This document shows positions 52,163-63,099 of a DNA stretch of 64,000 bases, piece after piece (positions within the stretch are counted from its first letter, which is position 1; every line of letters starts with the position of its first letter). The notes under the pieces are model-generated. The model had not been told where the DNA came from. It made no database searches and saw nothing but the letters and a program-made list of their open reading frames with translations. The stretch is from Bacteroidales bacterium (lineage in GTDB: Bacteria; Bacteroidota; Bacteroidia; Bacteroidales; VadinHA17): contig JADKBK010000038.1 of the NCBI GenBank assembly GCA_016715075.1, positions 73,188 to 137,187 of the forward strand. The letters are read 5' to 3'. Both the position numbers and the translations under genes were made by a program.

Positions 52163-53536
52163 ATGTCAAATAATGAATTATCAAGAAGGAAATTTATTGG
52201 AAAAACTGCAGCCGGAATTGCCGGCGTGACTGTTATGTCCAATAGTTCAACATTAAATGCTGCATCCTACAGGAGAATTGTCGGGGCAAACGACAGGATC
52301 AATATCGGATTTATCGGCTGCGGATCTCGCAGCAGCGATCATCAAACAATGGCAAAGGCATCGGAGAAGGATAAAAATATCGGTGTTGTTGCTGTGTGTG
52401 ATATCTGGAAGCTCAACAGGGAGAAAGCAGCAGCAAATTGTAAAAAGCTTTTCGGGAATGAGGTGACTCAGTTCAAGTATACAGAGGATATGCTTAAAAT
52501 GCAGGAGCTGGATGCGGTTATGATAGCAACAGGAGATTTTCAGCATGCAAAAGTATTGGCTGAGGTGGTGAAAGCCGGTAAGGATTGTTATTGCGAAAAA
52601 CCCATGGCTATTGATGTTGAGGATGCCAAACTGGCAAGAAGCGCAGTTCTGGGATCGACGCAGGTAGTGCAGATGGGATCACAATGGGTAAGTGATCCTA
52701 TTCAGCTCAAGGTGCGTGAGATCATACGTTCAGGGAAGCTGGGCCAGATCACAAAGATTGAACAGGTCTGGAATGATAATAATCCCCGGTGGCATGTTCC
52801 GGGCGATCCTGACGTAGCGGCTATCAGGGAAGCAGATACTGACTGGAACAGATGGCTTCTCGGAAAACCTTATGTTCCGTTTGACCCATGGAAATATTTC
52901 GAATTCAGAATTTTCCGTGACTATTCAGGCGGTATAACCTCTCAGTGGATGAGCCACGGAGCAGGATTGGTTCATTTCTATACAGACACGGCAATTCCGG
53001 ACTCAATGGTGGCAAACGGCGGAATTTTCGGCTGGCCGGATATCCGTCAGAATCCTGATACTTTTCAGGCGCTTGCAACCTATGATGATGCAAAACTATT
53101 ATATTCCTATACTTCAAATTATGCCAGCATGTTTGGCGACTATACATGTATCAGGGGAAAACAGGGAACACTGTTTGCCCATGGAGGGGAAGGCAGTTCC
53201 AGATGGTTCTTTATTCCCGAACACCAGGATCTGCCAGGAGGCTTCGATTTTTATGAGGGGATGAAAGATGCTATTAAAAGCGGCAAGGCTGAGATTGTGA
53301 CTGCTCCTGAATACGATATGAAACTGGGTCCGGTAAATGTAAGTGATAACAGCAAATACCATCTCGATAACTGGATTGACTGTATGAGGGACAGAAGTAA
53401 GGTGCCTAACGGACATATTCATACAGGTTTCTGGCATTCCATTGCAAGTATAATGGCAACAAGGGCGTATCGTGAAGGTAAAAAACTTTACTGGGACCGT
53501 ACAAAGGAAGAGATTACTTCCCATCCGGTCATTTAG
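52163..53536 (+). CDS. Gfo/Idh/MocA-family oxidoreductase, Tat-exported (2)
   Basis: A 457-residue enzyme with a twin-arginine leader (SRRKFIGKTAAGIAGVTVM), a Rossmann motif NDRINIGFIGCGSRSSDHQ near 42 and the EKP motif in KDCYCEKPMAID near 148. WDYxxR-like WLLGKPYVPFDPWKYFEFR and FRDYSGGITSQWMSHGAG follow and are typical of the exported subgroup. Similar in plan to the protein at 49362 but not a close copy. 43 bases after the MFS gene. Confidence 0.9.
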   Translation: MSNNELSRRKFIGKTAAGIAGVTVMSNSSTLNAASYRRIVGANDRINIGFIGCGSRSSDHQTMAKASEKDKNIGVVAVCDIWKLNREKAAANCKKLFGNEVTQFKYTEDMLKMQELDAVMIATGDFQHAKVLAEVVKAGKDCYCEKPMAIDVEDAKLARSAVLGSTQVVQMGSQWVSDPIQLKVREIIRSGKLGQITKIEQVWNDNNPRWHVPGDPDVAAIREADTDWNRWLLGKPYVPFDPWKYFEFRIFRDYSGGITSQWMSHGAGLVHFYTDTAIPDSMVANGGIFGWPDIRQNPDTFQALATYDDAKLLYSYTSNYASMFGDYTCIRGKQGTLFAHGGEGSSRWFFIPEHQDLPGGFDFYEGMKDAIKSGKAEIVTAPEYDMKLGPVNVSDNSKYHLDNWIDCMRDRSKVPNGHIHTGFWHSIASIMATRAYREGKKLYWDRTKEEITSHPVI

Positions 53537-53586
53537 TGAAGAAACCTAATAAGATGTTCACCGCCGTCAAACTTGAGTAATCAGCT

Positions 53587-54474
53587 ATGAAAACAAGAAT
53601 TCTCTTATTACTTGCTGCCCTAATTATCTCTTTTGGAAGCTGCAGTAAGGCAAAAATAAAAGCGGAAAATCCGATGCCTGCCTTCATCATCGATTCCCAC
53701 ATGCATTATACCGCAACTGATGAGTGGGAAAAATCATTCCTGGACATATATGGCAGCCATAATGCAATGGCCTGCCTCCTTATGCCGATGAAAGATCTTG
53801 ACAGAGGGATCGCTTTTGCTAAAGCTCATCCCGACAGGGTTATTCCTTATGCCGAAATAGATATTGACAGCCCTTCGGTGGTTGAAGATATTCAAAGGGT
53901 TCACTCTATGGGATTCAGGGGATTAGGTGAGCTATTTGCAAGAGGAAGAAGGGATTATAACGATCCCCGATACGATACTATCTGGGCGCTGGCTGAACAG
54001 CTTGGAATGCCAATAGCACCGCATACAGGCATCTTGTTTGATGGAACAATGGCTAATCTTCGACCGGCCTTCATTGCCGATATTGCTGCCAGGCATCCAA
54101 AACTGATAATTCATGGAGCCCATTTCGGAAATCCATGGTATGAAGAAGCTGCTGAAGCAACGAGACGGAATAAAAATCTTTATTTCGACCTCTCGGGGTC
54201 ATCACTGATTAAAAAGGAAAATGATCCCGCCTTCTGGGCACAATATCTCTGGTGGACAGATGCTGCAGGGAAAGCTCATATGCCCAAAGAGGTTGTTCCG
54301 GCCTGGGAAAAGATTCTCTTTGCAACCGATGAAGACCCTGCTGCCCTTGAGGAGAACATACGACGTTTCAACCGTGCATTGGATGCATGCAATGTTTCCC
54401 CTGAGACCAGGGCAAAATGCTACGGTCTGACAATTGCCAATATTTTCGGAATAAAACCGGGTGAGAGTAAATAG
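53587..54474 (+). CDS. Amidohydrolase-family metallohydrolase, lipoprotein
   Basis: A 295-residue TIM-barrel hydrolase. A lipoprotein signal (ISFGSCSKAK, Cys near 20) is followed by the metal motif FIIDSHMHYT near 35, GELFARGRRDYNDPRYD, the His in PHTGILFDG near 142, ILHGAHFGNPWYEE near 177 and the Asp in ATDEDPAAL near 248. It belongs to the amidohydrolase 2 family; the substrate may be a lactone or an amide of a sugar derivative. It is the third gene of the plus-strand sugar run. Confidence 0.88.
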   Translation: MKTRILLLLAALIISFGSCSKAKIKAENPMPAFIIDSHMHYTATDEWEKSFLDIYGSHNAMACLLMPMKDLDRGIAFAKAHPDRVIPYAEIDIDSPSVVEDIQRVHSMGFRGLGELFARGRRDYNDPRYDTIWALAEQLGMPIAPHTGILFDGTMANLRPAFIADIAARHPKLIIHGAHFGNPWYEEAAEATRRNKNLYFDLSGSSLIKKENDPAFWAQYLWWTDAAGKAHMPKEVVPAWEKILFATDEDPAALEENIRRFNRALDACNVSPETRAKCYGLTIANIFGIKPGESK

Positions 54475-54544
54475 TTGATAACACCCTGAGATTTTTGAGG
54501 CTATCCTGTAGCAATATACTGTAAAGACTAAAACAAATCTTTCT

Positions 54545-55585
54545 ATGAAGATCTGGAATATTGGAATTATTGGCGCAGGCCTGATAGCTGATTTTCACGC
54601 CAGGGCTATACAGAGCCTGGGAAATGCGAGACTAGCAGGTATTTGTGGTACCAATCACGGAAAAGTCAGGAGCCTTTCTGAAAAGTATAATTGCAAAGCC
54701 TTTTCAGAGGCTGGTGAGATGCTGGCATCGGGGGATGTTGATATTGTTACTATAGCAACACCCAGCGGAGCTCATATGGAACCTGCACTGGAAGCTGCCC
54801 GGTTCGGAATACATGCATTATGTGAAAAGCCGCTGGAGATTTCCCTTGACCGGATTGACAAGATGATTAAGGCTCATGCCGAATCCGGAACAAGACTGGG
54901 AGGAATCTTCAACTACAGGTTCAATGATACCATTCACTATCTTAAAAAGGCAGTTGATGACGGTCGTTTCGGAACGATAACCTACTCGTCAGTGCATGTT
55001 CCCTGGTGGAGAAACGAAGCCTATTATGAGAATAGCTGGCATGGTACAGCCGAATTGGACGGAGGCGGGGCACTGATGAACCAGGCAATTCATATGATCG
55101 ATCTGCTGCAGTACCTTATTGGTCCTGTTGACTCCCTTCAGGCCAACGTGGCAACCCTTGGACATAATATTGAGGTTGAGGATACCGGAGCTGCTGTTCT
55201 GCAATTCAGGAATAAAGCACTTGGGGTTATTTATGGTTCCACTGCTTCCTTTCCGGGACAATTCAGACGATTGGAAATAACCGGAACCAGGGGAACCGTC
55301 ATTCAGGTCGAGAATAGTTTTAAGGTGTGGCAGTTCGCTGACCAGACTGATGAGGATAATGAAATATTCAGACGCTTCTCTGCAATTGAAGGTGGCGGGG
55401 GAGTCTCTGATCCGGCAGCGATACCCTTTGAACCGCATGCAAGGAATATCGCGGCATTTATTAAAGCCGTTGAAACGGGTAACCCCTTTGAGGTTGACGG
55501 CTCCGAAGCCCGGAAAGCGGTTGAAATAATCGCTGCTATTTATACTTCTGCTGCAGAGAAGAGGACTTATTTTTTAAAAAAATGA
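54545..55585 (+). CDS. Gfo/Idh/MocA-family oxidoreductase, cytoplasmic (3)
   Basis: A 346-residue oxidoreductase without signal peptide. The Rossmann motif NIGIIGAGLIADFHARAIQ starts at residue 5. The EKP motif is in HALCEKPLEISLDR near 97, then a conserved ALMNQAIHMIDLLQYL block near 178 with the catalytic-type His. It is three bases from the GH5 gene and so co-translated. It probably oxidises the intracellular sugar formed by the pathway. Confidence 0.9.
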   Translation: MKIWNIGIIGAGLIADFHARAIQSLGNARLAGICGTNHGKVRSLSEKYNCKAFSEAGEMLASGDVDIVTIATPSGAHMEPALEAARFGIHALCEKPLEISLDRIDKMIKAHAESGTRLGGIFNYRFNDTIHYLKKAVDDGRFGTITYSSVHVPWWRNEAYYENSWHGTAELDGGGALMNQAIHMIDLLQYLIGPVDSLQANVATLGHNIEVEDTGAAVLQFRNKALGVIYGSTASFPGQFRRLEITGTRGTVIQVENSFKVWQFADQTDEDNEIFRRFSAIEGGGGVSDPAAIPFEPHARNIAAFIKAVETGNPFEVDGSEARKAVEIIAAIYTSAAEKRTYFLKK

Positions 55586-55588
55586 TTT

Positions 55589-56719
55589 ATGAATCGCAGA
55601 GAATTTATAAGAGTATCTGCTGTTGCAGGCTCAGCATTGGGCTTATCCCGATCCTCTCAAAGCACATTTGAACTTAATTCCGGAACAACGGATGTTACAT
55701 TTAATACTTTGCCTCAATGGAGGGGTTTTAATCTGCTGGAGAAATTTACTGATAAACCTGATGAATGGCTGACTGTTGCCCCGGAATGGGGATACCGTAA
55801 TGAGCCTTTTAAAGAATCCGACTTTGCAATAATAAAAGAACTGGGTTTTAATTTCGTCAGGTTGCCAATGTCATATAAATGCTGGACAGAGGAAGACGAC
55901 TGGTATAAGCTGAAAGAAAAACACCTGAAGGAAATTGATCAGGCTGTTGAATTTGGAAGGGAGTACGGGCTTCATGTCTCTATAAATTTTCACCGTTCAC
56001 CGGGCTACACTATTAATGACATGCACTTTCTTCCTGAGTATAAGGAAAAAACAAGTATATGGGATGATGAAGAAACACTGAAAGCATGTGCCTTTCATTG
56101 GCGCCATTTCGCCGGGCGATATAAGGGAATTCCCAGTTCCCGGTTAAGCTTCAATCTTTTCAATGAACCAACAGGTACAACAGAAGAAAAACACGACAAA
56201 GTAATCCGTTCCCTTGTGAAGGAGATCCGAACGGTAGACCAGAATCGCCTGATTGCAATTGACGGATATGATTTTAATCCCAGTATAAGCCTTCTTGATC
56301 TTAAAATAGCCCAATGTGCCAGAGGATACACCCCCGGAGTGTTAACTCATTATAAATCAACCTGGAACAAAGGGAATGATGCTTTACCAATATGGCCAAT
56401 GAAGGATCATAATGGGATCTTATGGGACCGTGTAAGACTGGAGGAACACTTTAAACCATGGGAGGAGATAGAGAAAAAGGGCATTGGAGTATATGTTGGT
56501 GAGTTTGGAGTATATAATAAAACACCCCATGATGTTACTTTAAGGTTCCTGAAGGATAATTTAGAAATCTGGAAACTCAATAAATGGGGATGGGCTATGT
56601 GGTGTTTCAGAGGATCCTTTGGTATCTTTAACAGTGGCCGTGCTGATGTTAAATACGAAAAGTACAAAGGTCTGTTATTGGACAGAAAAATGCTTGAACT
56701 TTTAAAAGAGACCGTCTGA
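55589..56719 (+). CDS. Glycoside hydrolase family 5 (endoglucanase-like)
   Basis: A 376-residue GH5 enzyme. A Tat-like leader (MNRREFIRVSAVAGSALGL) precedes the barrel. Catalytic residues are visible: acid/base Glu in FNLFNEPTGT near 193 and nucleophile Glu in VYVGEFGVYN near 305. NFVRLPMSYKCW and SINFHRSPGYT are typical strands. It cleaves beta-linked glycans such as glucans or mannans. Together with the neighbouring oxidoreductases it completes a glycan-utilisation run. Confidence 0.92.
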   Translation: MNRREFIRVSAVAGSALGLSRSSQSTFELNSGTTDVTFNTLPQWRGFNLLEKFTDKPDEWLTVAPEWGYRNEPFKESDFAIIKELGFNFVRLPMSYKCWTEEDDWYKLKEKHLKEIDQAVEFGREYGLHVSINFHRSPGYTINDMHFLPEYKEKTSIWDDEETLKACAFHWRHFAGRYKGIPSSRLSFNLFNEPTGTTEEKHDKVIRSLVKEIRTVDQNRLIAIDGYDFNPSISLLDLKIAQCARGYTPGVLTHYKSTWNKGNDALPIWPMKDHNGILWDRVRLEEHFKPWEEIEKKGIGVYVGEFGVYNKTPHDVTLRFLKDNLEIWKLNKWGWAMWCFRGSFGIFNSGRADVKYEKYKGLLLDRKMLELLKETV

Positions 56720-56930
56720 ATCCGGTGTATAAAGGTGTAAATCATCAGGAGGTCTGGACTCCGTCAGGAAACTAAAACCCGGAACTAAAATTTTTTTAGT
56801 TCATAGATTGACTTTAATCCCTCTCTTTTATATCTTTATGATACTCTAACAACATGTTTCTTAAGAAGCATGAAGCGAATATTACAGTAAAGAAAATTAG
56901 TGGTTTAGTCTTCACCTAAAACCATACATA

Positions 56931-59900
56931 GTGGATAAGAAATTGCTATTGTGTGAATTTCTTTTTTTGCTATTTATTTCTGCCTCCGCACAACATCCGG
57001 TAATTGGCGGTTATAACGTCTATTATGGATGCCTTCATAATCATTCAAATGTATCTGACGGCTCCGGAACCCCTGCCACTGCTTACAATTATGCCAAAAA
57101 TATTTCTCATCTTGATTTTTTTGGTTTGTCCGATCATTCATATTCAATATCTTCAGATGAATGGGAAGATATTCAAAGCCAGGCCGATAATTACAATGAG
57201 GATGGGGTTTTTACCTCTTTTTATGGATTTGAATGGTCTGCAGACGGCACTTACGGGCATATTACTGTTGTAAACACTGCTGATTACTGTTCAACTGATT
57301 CTCCTACAAATAGTTTAAATGGATTAAGCAGTTGGTTGTCTGCCCGTTCAGGCGGAGTGGCATTTTTTAATCATCCTGGGAGAGATACCTACAATACGAT
57401 TGAATTCGGGTATTTCGCATCCAGCCCATCAGATCAGTTTGTCGGTATAGAACTGTGGAATAGCGGAAACGGGTTCAGTACATATTATTATAATGACGGT
57501 TATTATTCAGGGGATAATAATAAAAGCTTTATTGACGAGGCCAATGAAAGAGGCTGGAAGCTGGGCGCCTCAGGATCAGAGGATAACCACAGCGGGACAT
57601 GGGGAGCCTATAGTCAATACAGGTTAGCAGTACTTTCAAATTCTTTAACCCGTCCTGCTCTTTTAGACGCGATCAGGGAGCGCAGGTTTTTCTCAACTCT
57701 GGACAAAAACATCGCATTGTCATTTAAGATAAACGGGATGGAAATGGGATCCTCTCTCGCTGGAGGTAATTATACTGCACGAATCCAGGCAGTTGATGCT
57801 GACGGAGAAACTTTCAATCAGGTAATTTTATTCAATAGGAACCATGATATTGTTAATCAATGGTCTTTAAATTCAGGTAGCGTAAATGTAACTGCAAATT
57901 TAACCACGTTTGACGGAGACTATTATTATGTGAAGGTCAGGCAGGCTGATGGCGATGAAGCGATATCCTCTCCGATATGGATCTCCGGAGGAAGTTCAAA
58001 TCAACATCCTGTATGCTCAATAACAACTCCTTCAAACGGTAGCACATTTTCAGCGCCGGCCATTATTACAATCGGTGCTAATGCTTCGGATTCTGACGGA
58101 TCAGTGACTAAGGTAGAATTCCTACCAGGGTTCAACAAAATAGGGAGGACATCAGTGCTCCATATAGCATCTCGTGGAGTGGTGTTTCAGCCGGTAATTA
58201 TTCACTTACAGTCCGGGCTACAGATAATGCGGGTTCCACTGCAACTTCCTGCCGGTATCTGTAACTGTGAACGCCAGATCAATTACTGTCAGAGCTGATT
58301 CTCAGACCAAGGTATACGGGAGATCAGATCCTGAACTGACATACGAGGTAGTCTCAGGTTCACTCATGGGTTCAGATACTTTCCGTGGAGTTCTGAGCAG
58401 AGAACCGGGTGAAAACGTTGGTGAGTATTCAATAAACCAGGAACCCTTAATTTGAACGATAACTACATAATTACTTTCCTTGAATCCAGTTTTACAATTA
58501 CTGAAAGGCCGGTGACTGTTACAGCCGAATCAAAAATGAAAAATTTCGGCGATACTGACCCCGGTCTGACAATTATTATCACTTCCGGCAGGCTAATAGG
58601 GACAGATACTTTCCACGGTTCCCTTGTCAGGGAAAGCGGTGAGAATGTCGGTACATATTCCATTAGGCAAGGTTCTTTATCGTTGAGCGATAATTACATA
58701 ATGACATTTGAATCCTCTGAGCTTACAATTCTTCCGAGGCCTGTAACAATAACCGCCAATCCCAGGACAAAGTATATGGAGATCCCGATAATCTCACATA
58801 CAGGATAACTTCCGGTACTCTGGCCGGGTCGGATGCATTTACCGGATTTCTGTCACGTGTTAATGGAGAGAATGTTGGTTCATACTAATAATGCAGGGGA
58901 CTTTGGCTGTTAACAGTAACTATGCTGTAACATTTATAGGCGCTAATCTGACAATTGTTCCCAGGAATATAAGTGTTACTGCTGATTCCAGGACTAAAAA
59001 TACGGCGAAACGGATCCTGAATTTACTTACAGGATCATCAGGCGAGTCTGGTCAGCAAAGGAGATGCTGTGAGTGGAGTTTTAAGCCGTGAAGCCGGTGA
59101 AGATGTTGGTGTTTATGCCATCAGGCAGGGAACATTATTTATAAGCAACAATTATAGAATTTCCTTTGTGGGAGCATCCCTTACAATCAAAGCGCTTTTT
59201 AACAATTGTTGCCGATTTTCAGTCAAAATCATTCGGAGATCCTGATCCTGAACTGACTTTTAAAGTCACTTCCGGGTCACTCGTCGGACGGACACCATTA
59301 CAGGCAGATTATTACGTGATGATGGTGAAGATGTCGGTGAATATTCTATTAATCAAGGATCTCTCCAATTGAATACAAACTACACTGGTTTTCAGGAGCA
59401 ACTTTTAAGATCACTCCCAGGCCTGTAACAGTTATGGCAGTTGCCAGGAAAAAGTGGATTTGGAGAATCTGATCCTGAGCTGAGGCATGCAGAATTACAT
59501 CAGAAATCTGGTCGGATCAGATTCCTTTACCGGAGGTTTGATGCGATGTCGGCGAGGATGTTGGCACCTATGCTATTTCCAGGAGATCTTGCACTGAGGA
59601 GTAATTATGCATCTCACATTTATCGGTGCAAATTTCAGGATCACTGCTGAACTTGAAATGAAGGCAACCCTAATCCTTTTAGTGATCATATAGTATTTGA
59701 ACTGGAATTAAATAACAGTGCAGATATCAGTATTGTCCTATATAGCTTCACTGGGATAAAGCTCGCAACTGTTTTCTCGGGTAATGTTGAACCAGGCTTT
59801 TATACCTTCGAGTACAGACCTCATAACATTATAAAAGGATTCCTTATTTACCAGCTGTTTATTGATGGAAAGGAAATTGTGGATGGTAAGGCACCATCAG

Positions 59901-59941
59901 TGAAAAATGAATATCTCGGACCCGGATTTATTTCCACTTGA
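56931..59941 (+). pseudogene. CehA/McbA-like PHP phosphoesterase with MBG repeats and sorting domain, frameshifted
   Basis: A secreted multi-domain protein starting at GTG 56931. A signal peptide (about 1-20) is followed by a PHP/CehA-type metal domain (GCLHNHSNVSDGSGT near 34, FGLSDHSYS near 64, FNHPGRDTYN near 145, GSEDNHSG near 211), a beta domain (about 270-360), an Ig-like domain (CSITTPSNGSTFSAPAIIT) and then six MBG repeats to about 59655. The frame breaks at about 58110 and at least once in most later repeats. A final frame, GNPNPFSDHIVFELELNNSA to 59941, looks like a Type 9 sorting domain. Likely one protein of about 1000 residues whose base calls are faulty, or a pseudogene. Confidence 0.75.
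58270..59655 (+). repeat. Six MBG-domain repeats of about 230 bp
   Basis: Six consecutive units of about 225-235 bases begin near 58270, 58500, 58734, 58960, 59192 and 59417. Each encodes a variant of ITVxADSQTKxYGxxDPELT, then SGSLxGxDTFxGxLSR, GENVGxYxIxQGxL and a YxxTFxGAxLTI strand. The units differ from each other by several bases, so they are old duplications. Most have single-base shifts. Confidence 0.8.
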
Positions 59942-59972
59942 TTCACTATTTTGCAGCAGGAAATAATCTGCT

Positions 59973-61200
59973 ATGGAAAATTGGTTTGCCGGTGAAGCTT
60001 TGCTGTAGTGCGAATTAAAATTTCCGTTTTTACCTCTTTTTTATCGTGTACCATGACAATGGCTGCCCTGATGCAGTCAGTTATTGTCGGATGGCAGATC
60101 TGATCTGACTCACAATGTCCTCTGGTTTGGTTTTATAGGCCTGGTGGAAGTAATTCCGCAGGTAACAATCTCTCATTGTTTGCAGGGCATTACAGTGATA
60201 TCTGGAACAGACACAAATGATTAAATATACCTCCTCTCTTACTTATCATCTCAATTATACTTTTGATCTGGAGTGCAGATGCAGCTTATTTCTCGCAACG
60301 ATTCGGCATCTTACCTCTTTTGTCACAATCTTTCTTACCGGGCTTGCACGTGGAATTTTAAGTCTGCCCAGGTTGTCTGATAGCAGCTCATTCCAAGGAA
60401 TTTATATGCCAATGCAGCTACCGGAATAGTGCCAACTGGCAGCTGGCAGCAGTGTTGATCCTGCCATCGGAGGAATGGTATATGGATTCTTTAGTATTGT
60501 GCGGCCTATTCTTTGGTTCTGTGCTTATATTCTGTCTCTTTCTTTATGTTATTGTTTATCAAAATAGGCAAGCATGAAGTTACTGAAGTACAGAAGGATT
60601 TTTTCCAGGATCCGCAGTGGAATAAGTTTTTGTTTTCAGACTCTGCGAACTTTTTAGGTTGCATTTACGTTGGATATGTTTTGTTCTGTTTGGAGGCGCT
60701 GTTAGGATGCTCCCCGTATTTGCTTCCGATATTTTATTCATAGGCCTCCTCAGGGGCTTAGGACTCCTGCGAGCCGCCCTGCAATAGGAGCAACGATTAT
60801 GGCTATAATCCTGATGTTCCAGCCTGGTAAGAGAAACGGGAAGATTCTTTTATCTCAGTTATCGGGTTTGGTCTCTGCATGATAGGTTTCGCCCTTTCAA
60901 AAGTTACCTGTTATCAGGCTTACTGCTGATCTTTAGCGGCGGGTTTGATAATGTCAGCGTTGTCGCTAGAGTGCACTATTCTTCAGCTTTATCCTCCTGA
61001 TCATATGCGCGGACGTGTTGCTTGGTAAACAGTATATTTATAGGATCTTCGAACGAGCTTGGAGCCGTTTGAATCAGTGTAACCGCTGTTGATGGGACTT
61101 GTGCCTTCAGTGGTATTCGGCGGTTTTATGACCCTTGCTGTAATCTTTTACAACTATAAAGGTGAATAAACCCTTGCTGGGACTTTCACTCAAAAAATAA
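59973..61200 (+). pseudogene. MFS transporter, frameshifted throughout
   Basis: Starting near ATG 59973, several frames together give an MFS exporter: FLSCTMTMAALMQSVIVGWQ, FGFIGLVEVIPQVTISLF, then MFS loops up to SGGFDNVSVVARS-like and RGRVASVNSIFIGSSNELGA, ending near 61200. No single frame runs longer than about 75 codons. The family matches 12-span MFS exporters of Bacteroidota. Roughly one shift per 60-100 bases breaks it. Neighbours show the same damage, so errors in the base calls are likely. Confidence 0.7.
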
Positions 61201-61248
61201 AATGTAAAATAACATTCAGCAAGTAATCTGTTTATATAAAAAAAGATG

Positions 61249-62763
61249 CTAATTCTGAAGGAATAGATCAAATTTTCCAACCTCCGGTTTCTGATGCTCC
61301 TTGCCATGATCTCCTTCATCCGCGTAACTATATCGGGAATGCACCTGAAATATCTGAATCCTCAGTAATATCTTTTTTGAGGTCAAATAATCTGATCTTT
61401 GTATTACCATCTATTATTGAGTCTCTTATAGCTTTCCAGTTTCCCATCCTGACAGCTTGTTCTCCTCTTTTGGGATATTCCAGTAAAGATATTCGTGGTC
61501 TTGTCTGCTGCCCTTTACCTGTGATTGAGGGAAGAATACTGATTCCATCCAGTCCGGCAGGAACCTCTGATCCGGTGATCTCGCAAAGAGTCGGGAATAT
61601 ATCCCATGCTGCACGGACCAGATCGCTTACAGCCGGCTTTTTAAAACCCTTTCCAGACCATGAAAATTATTAATGGTACACGGATACCTCCTTCATATTC
61701 TGATCCTTAATCCGGTCGGGCGACTGATTAAAAGGGTCTGCATTCTGAAGAACTCACTTACGGAGCCACCTGTGGTGACCGGTCCGGTATCACTTGAGAA
61801 GATAATAATTGTATTTTCATAAACCTTTTTTTTAACTCATCGACAATGGCTCCGGTCTGAAAGTCAAGATATGAAACCATTGCCGCATATGTAGCCATGG
61901 GATACCGGCAGGGAAATAGCCATTCCCGCCTGTATACGGTTTTTTCATCTCCAATCTTTTCCTGTATTTTTCGACCCATTCGGCGGAGCCTACAGCGTAC
62001 ATGGGGAATTGTAGTGGTATAGTAAAGGAAAAGGGCTGATCTTTTACTGACCCCGATAAACAAGAGCTTCATTCAGCATAAGTTCCGGGGCGTACTGTTT
62101 CTGCCAATACCTTGCATAACTACCGCTCTTTTCAGGATCTTCGTCACCATCAAGTATTTTAGTAGGAGGAATAATGAATTCATTTTCAAGATTAACCTTT
62201 TTCCCGTTTTTCCAAAGATGAGAGGGAAAATAGGTATGAGTCGTTGGCAGTTATATCCGAAAAAAGAGATCAAAACCCTGTTTATCAGGCCATCATCAAA
62301 TGGAGCCCCAGGCCCCATTTGCCTATGCAGGCAGTTTTGTATCCTGCACGCTTCAAGACTTTGCTGAAAGTAATCGTTTGTGCGGGATAGGATATTGACC
62401 CTCGAGAGAAGGATCTTCCTCCATCTTTTTGAAGTTCCATACCTCATCGCGTTCTGCCCATTCATGATTTCCGCGTATATATGAATGACCCGTGTGTTTA
62501 CCGGTAAGCAGGACACATCTTGAGGGCACATACCGGAGCACCGGAGTAAAATTGATAAACCTTATCCCTCCTGCTGCAAGGGCATCAATATTTGGAGTCT
62601 CAATGATTTTCTGTATCATGCACCCCGGATCACTGTAACCTCCAAATCATCAGCCAGAATGAACACTATATTTGGCTTTTATCAGCGATCAGGACTCTCC
62701 CTGTACAGCCGGCAAGCAGCACAGATGCAATCCCCGCAAATCCCTTGAGAATGAGTTTTTCAT
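61249..62763 (-). pseudogene. Sulfatase (arylsulfatase-like) lipoprotein, frameshifted
   Basis: Read from ATG 62763 with corrected shifts this gives about 505 residues, the normal family length. It has a lipobox (SVLLAGCTG), ETPNIDALAAGGIRF, and the formylglycine site at about 62520-62545: VCAPSR can be restored only by adding one C in a run of C. Next come TGHSYIRGNHEWAER, GPGAPFDDGL-like, YPMATYAAMVSYLDFQTGAI, RPRIFYWN-like and FDLKKDITEDSDISG, ending EVGKFDLFLQN at 61249. It would remove sulfate from glycans. A sulfatase fits with the carbohydrate genes of the window. Confidence 0.78.
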
Positions 62764-63099
62764 TGCTTAGCAACTAATGAGGTCAGGATCAAATATATAA
62801 AATAACCATTTAATTCAAGTGTAAGATTGATATTGTTTTAACTTGCGTTCCTTTGTATCCGCGATAGCGTCGATAATTTATCAGGAGGTACTAAACTGGT
62901 TCCCCGCGTAGTTAGATTTTTAAATGAATTTAGTAAAAAAGTGTCAGAATTTTGATTTTTTACTGGTTACACGCAGTACTACAAATTTTGGATTTAACAA
63001 TTCTGTTAAAATCGGAACATATCTAACAAAATTCTTATGGCAGGCCTCGTATTATACAGGATTATTCACTTTTTTTGGAAGTACTCAGGATATCACCTG
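62764..63099. other. AT-rich gap, no gene seen
   Basis: No convincing gene or RNA in these 336 bases. It lies between the sulfatase start and the transposase remnant, so it may contain the end of the insertion sequence and the sulfatase promoter. I could not find a clear inverted repeat marking the IS boundary. Confidence 0.5.

Noticed and set aside
60217..60743. Two small membrane proteins
   Set aside because: They are in-frame pieces of one broken MFS transporter.
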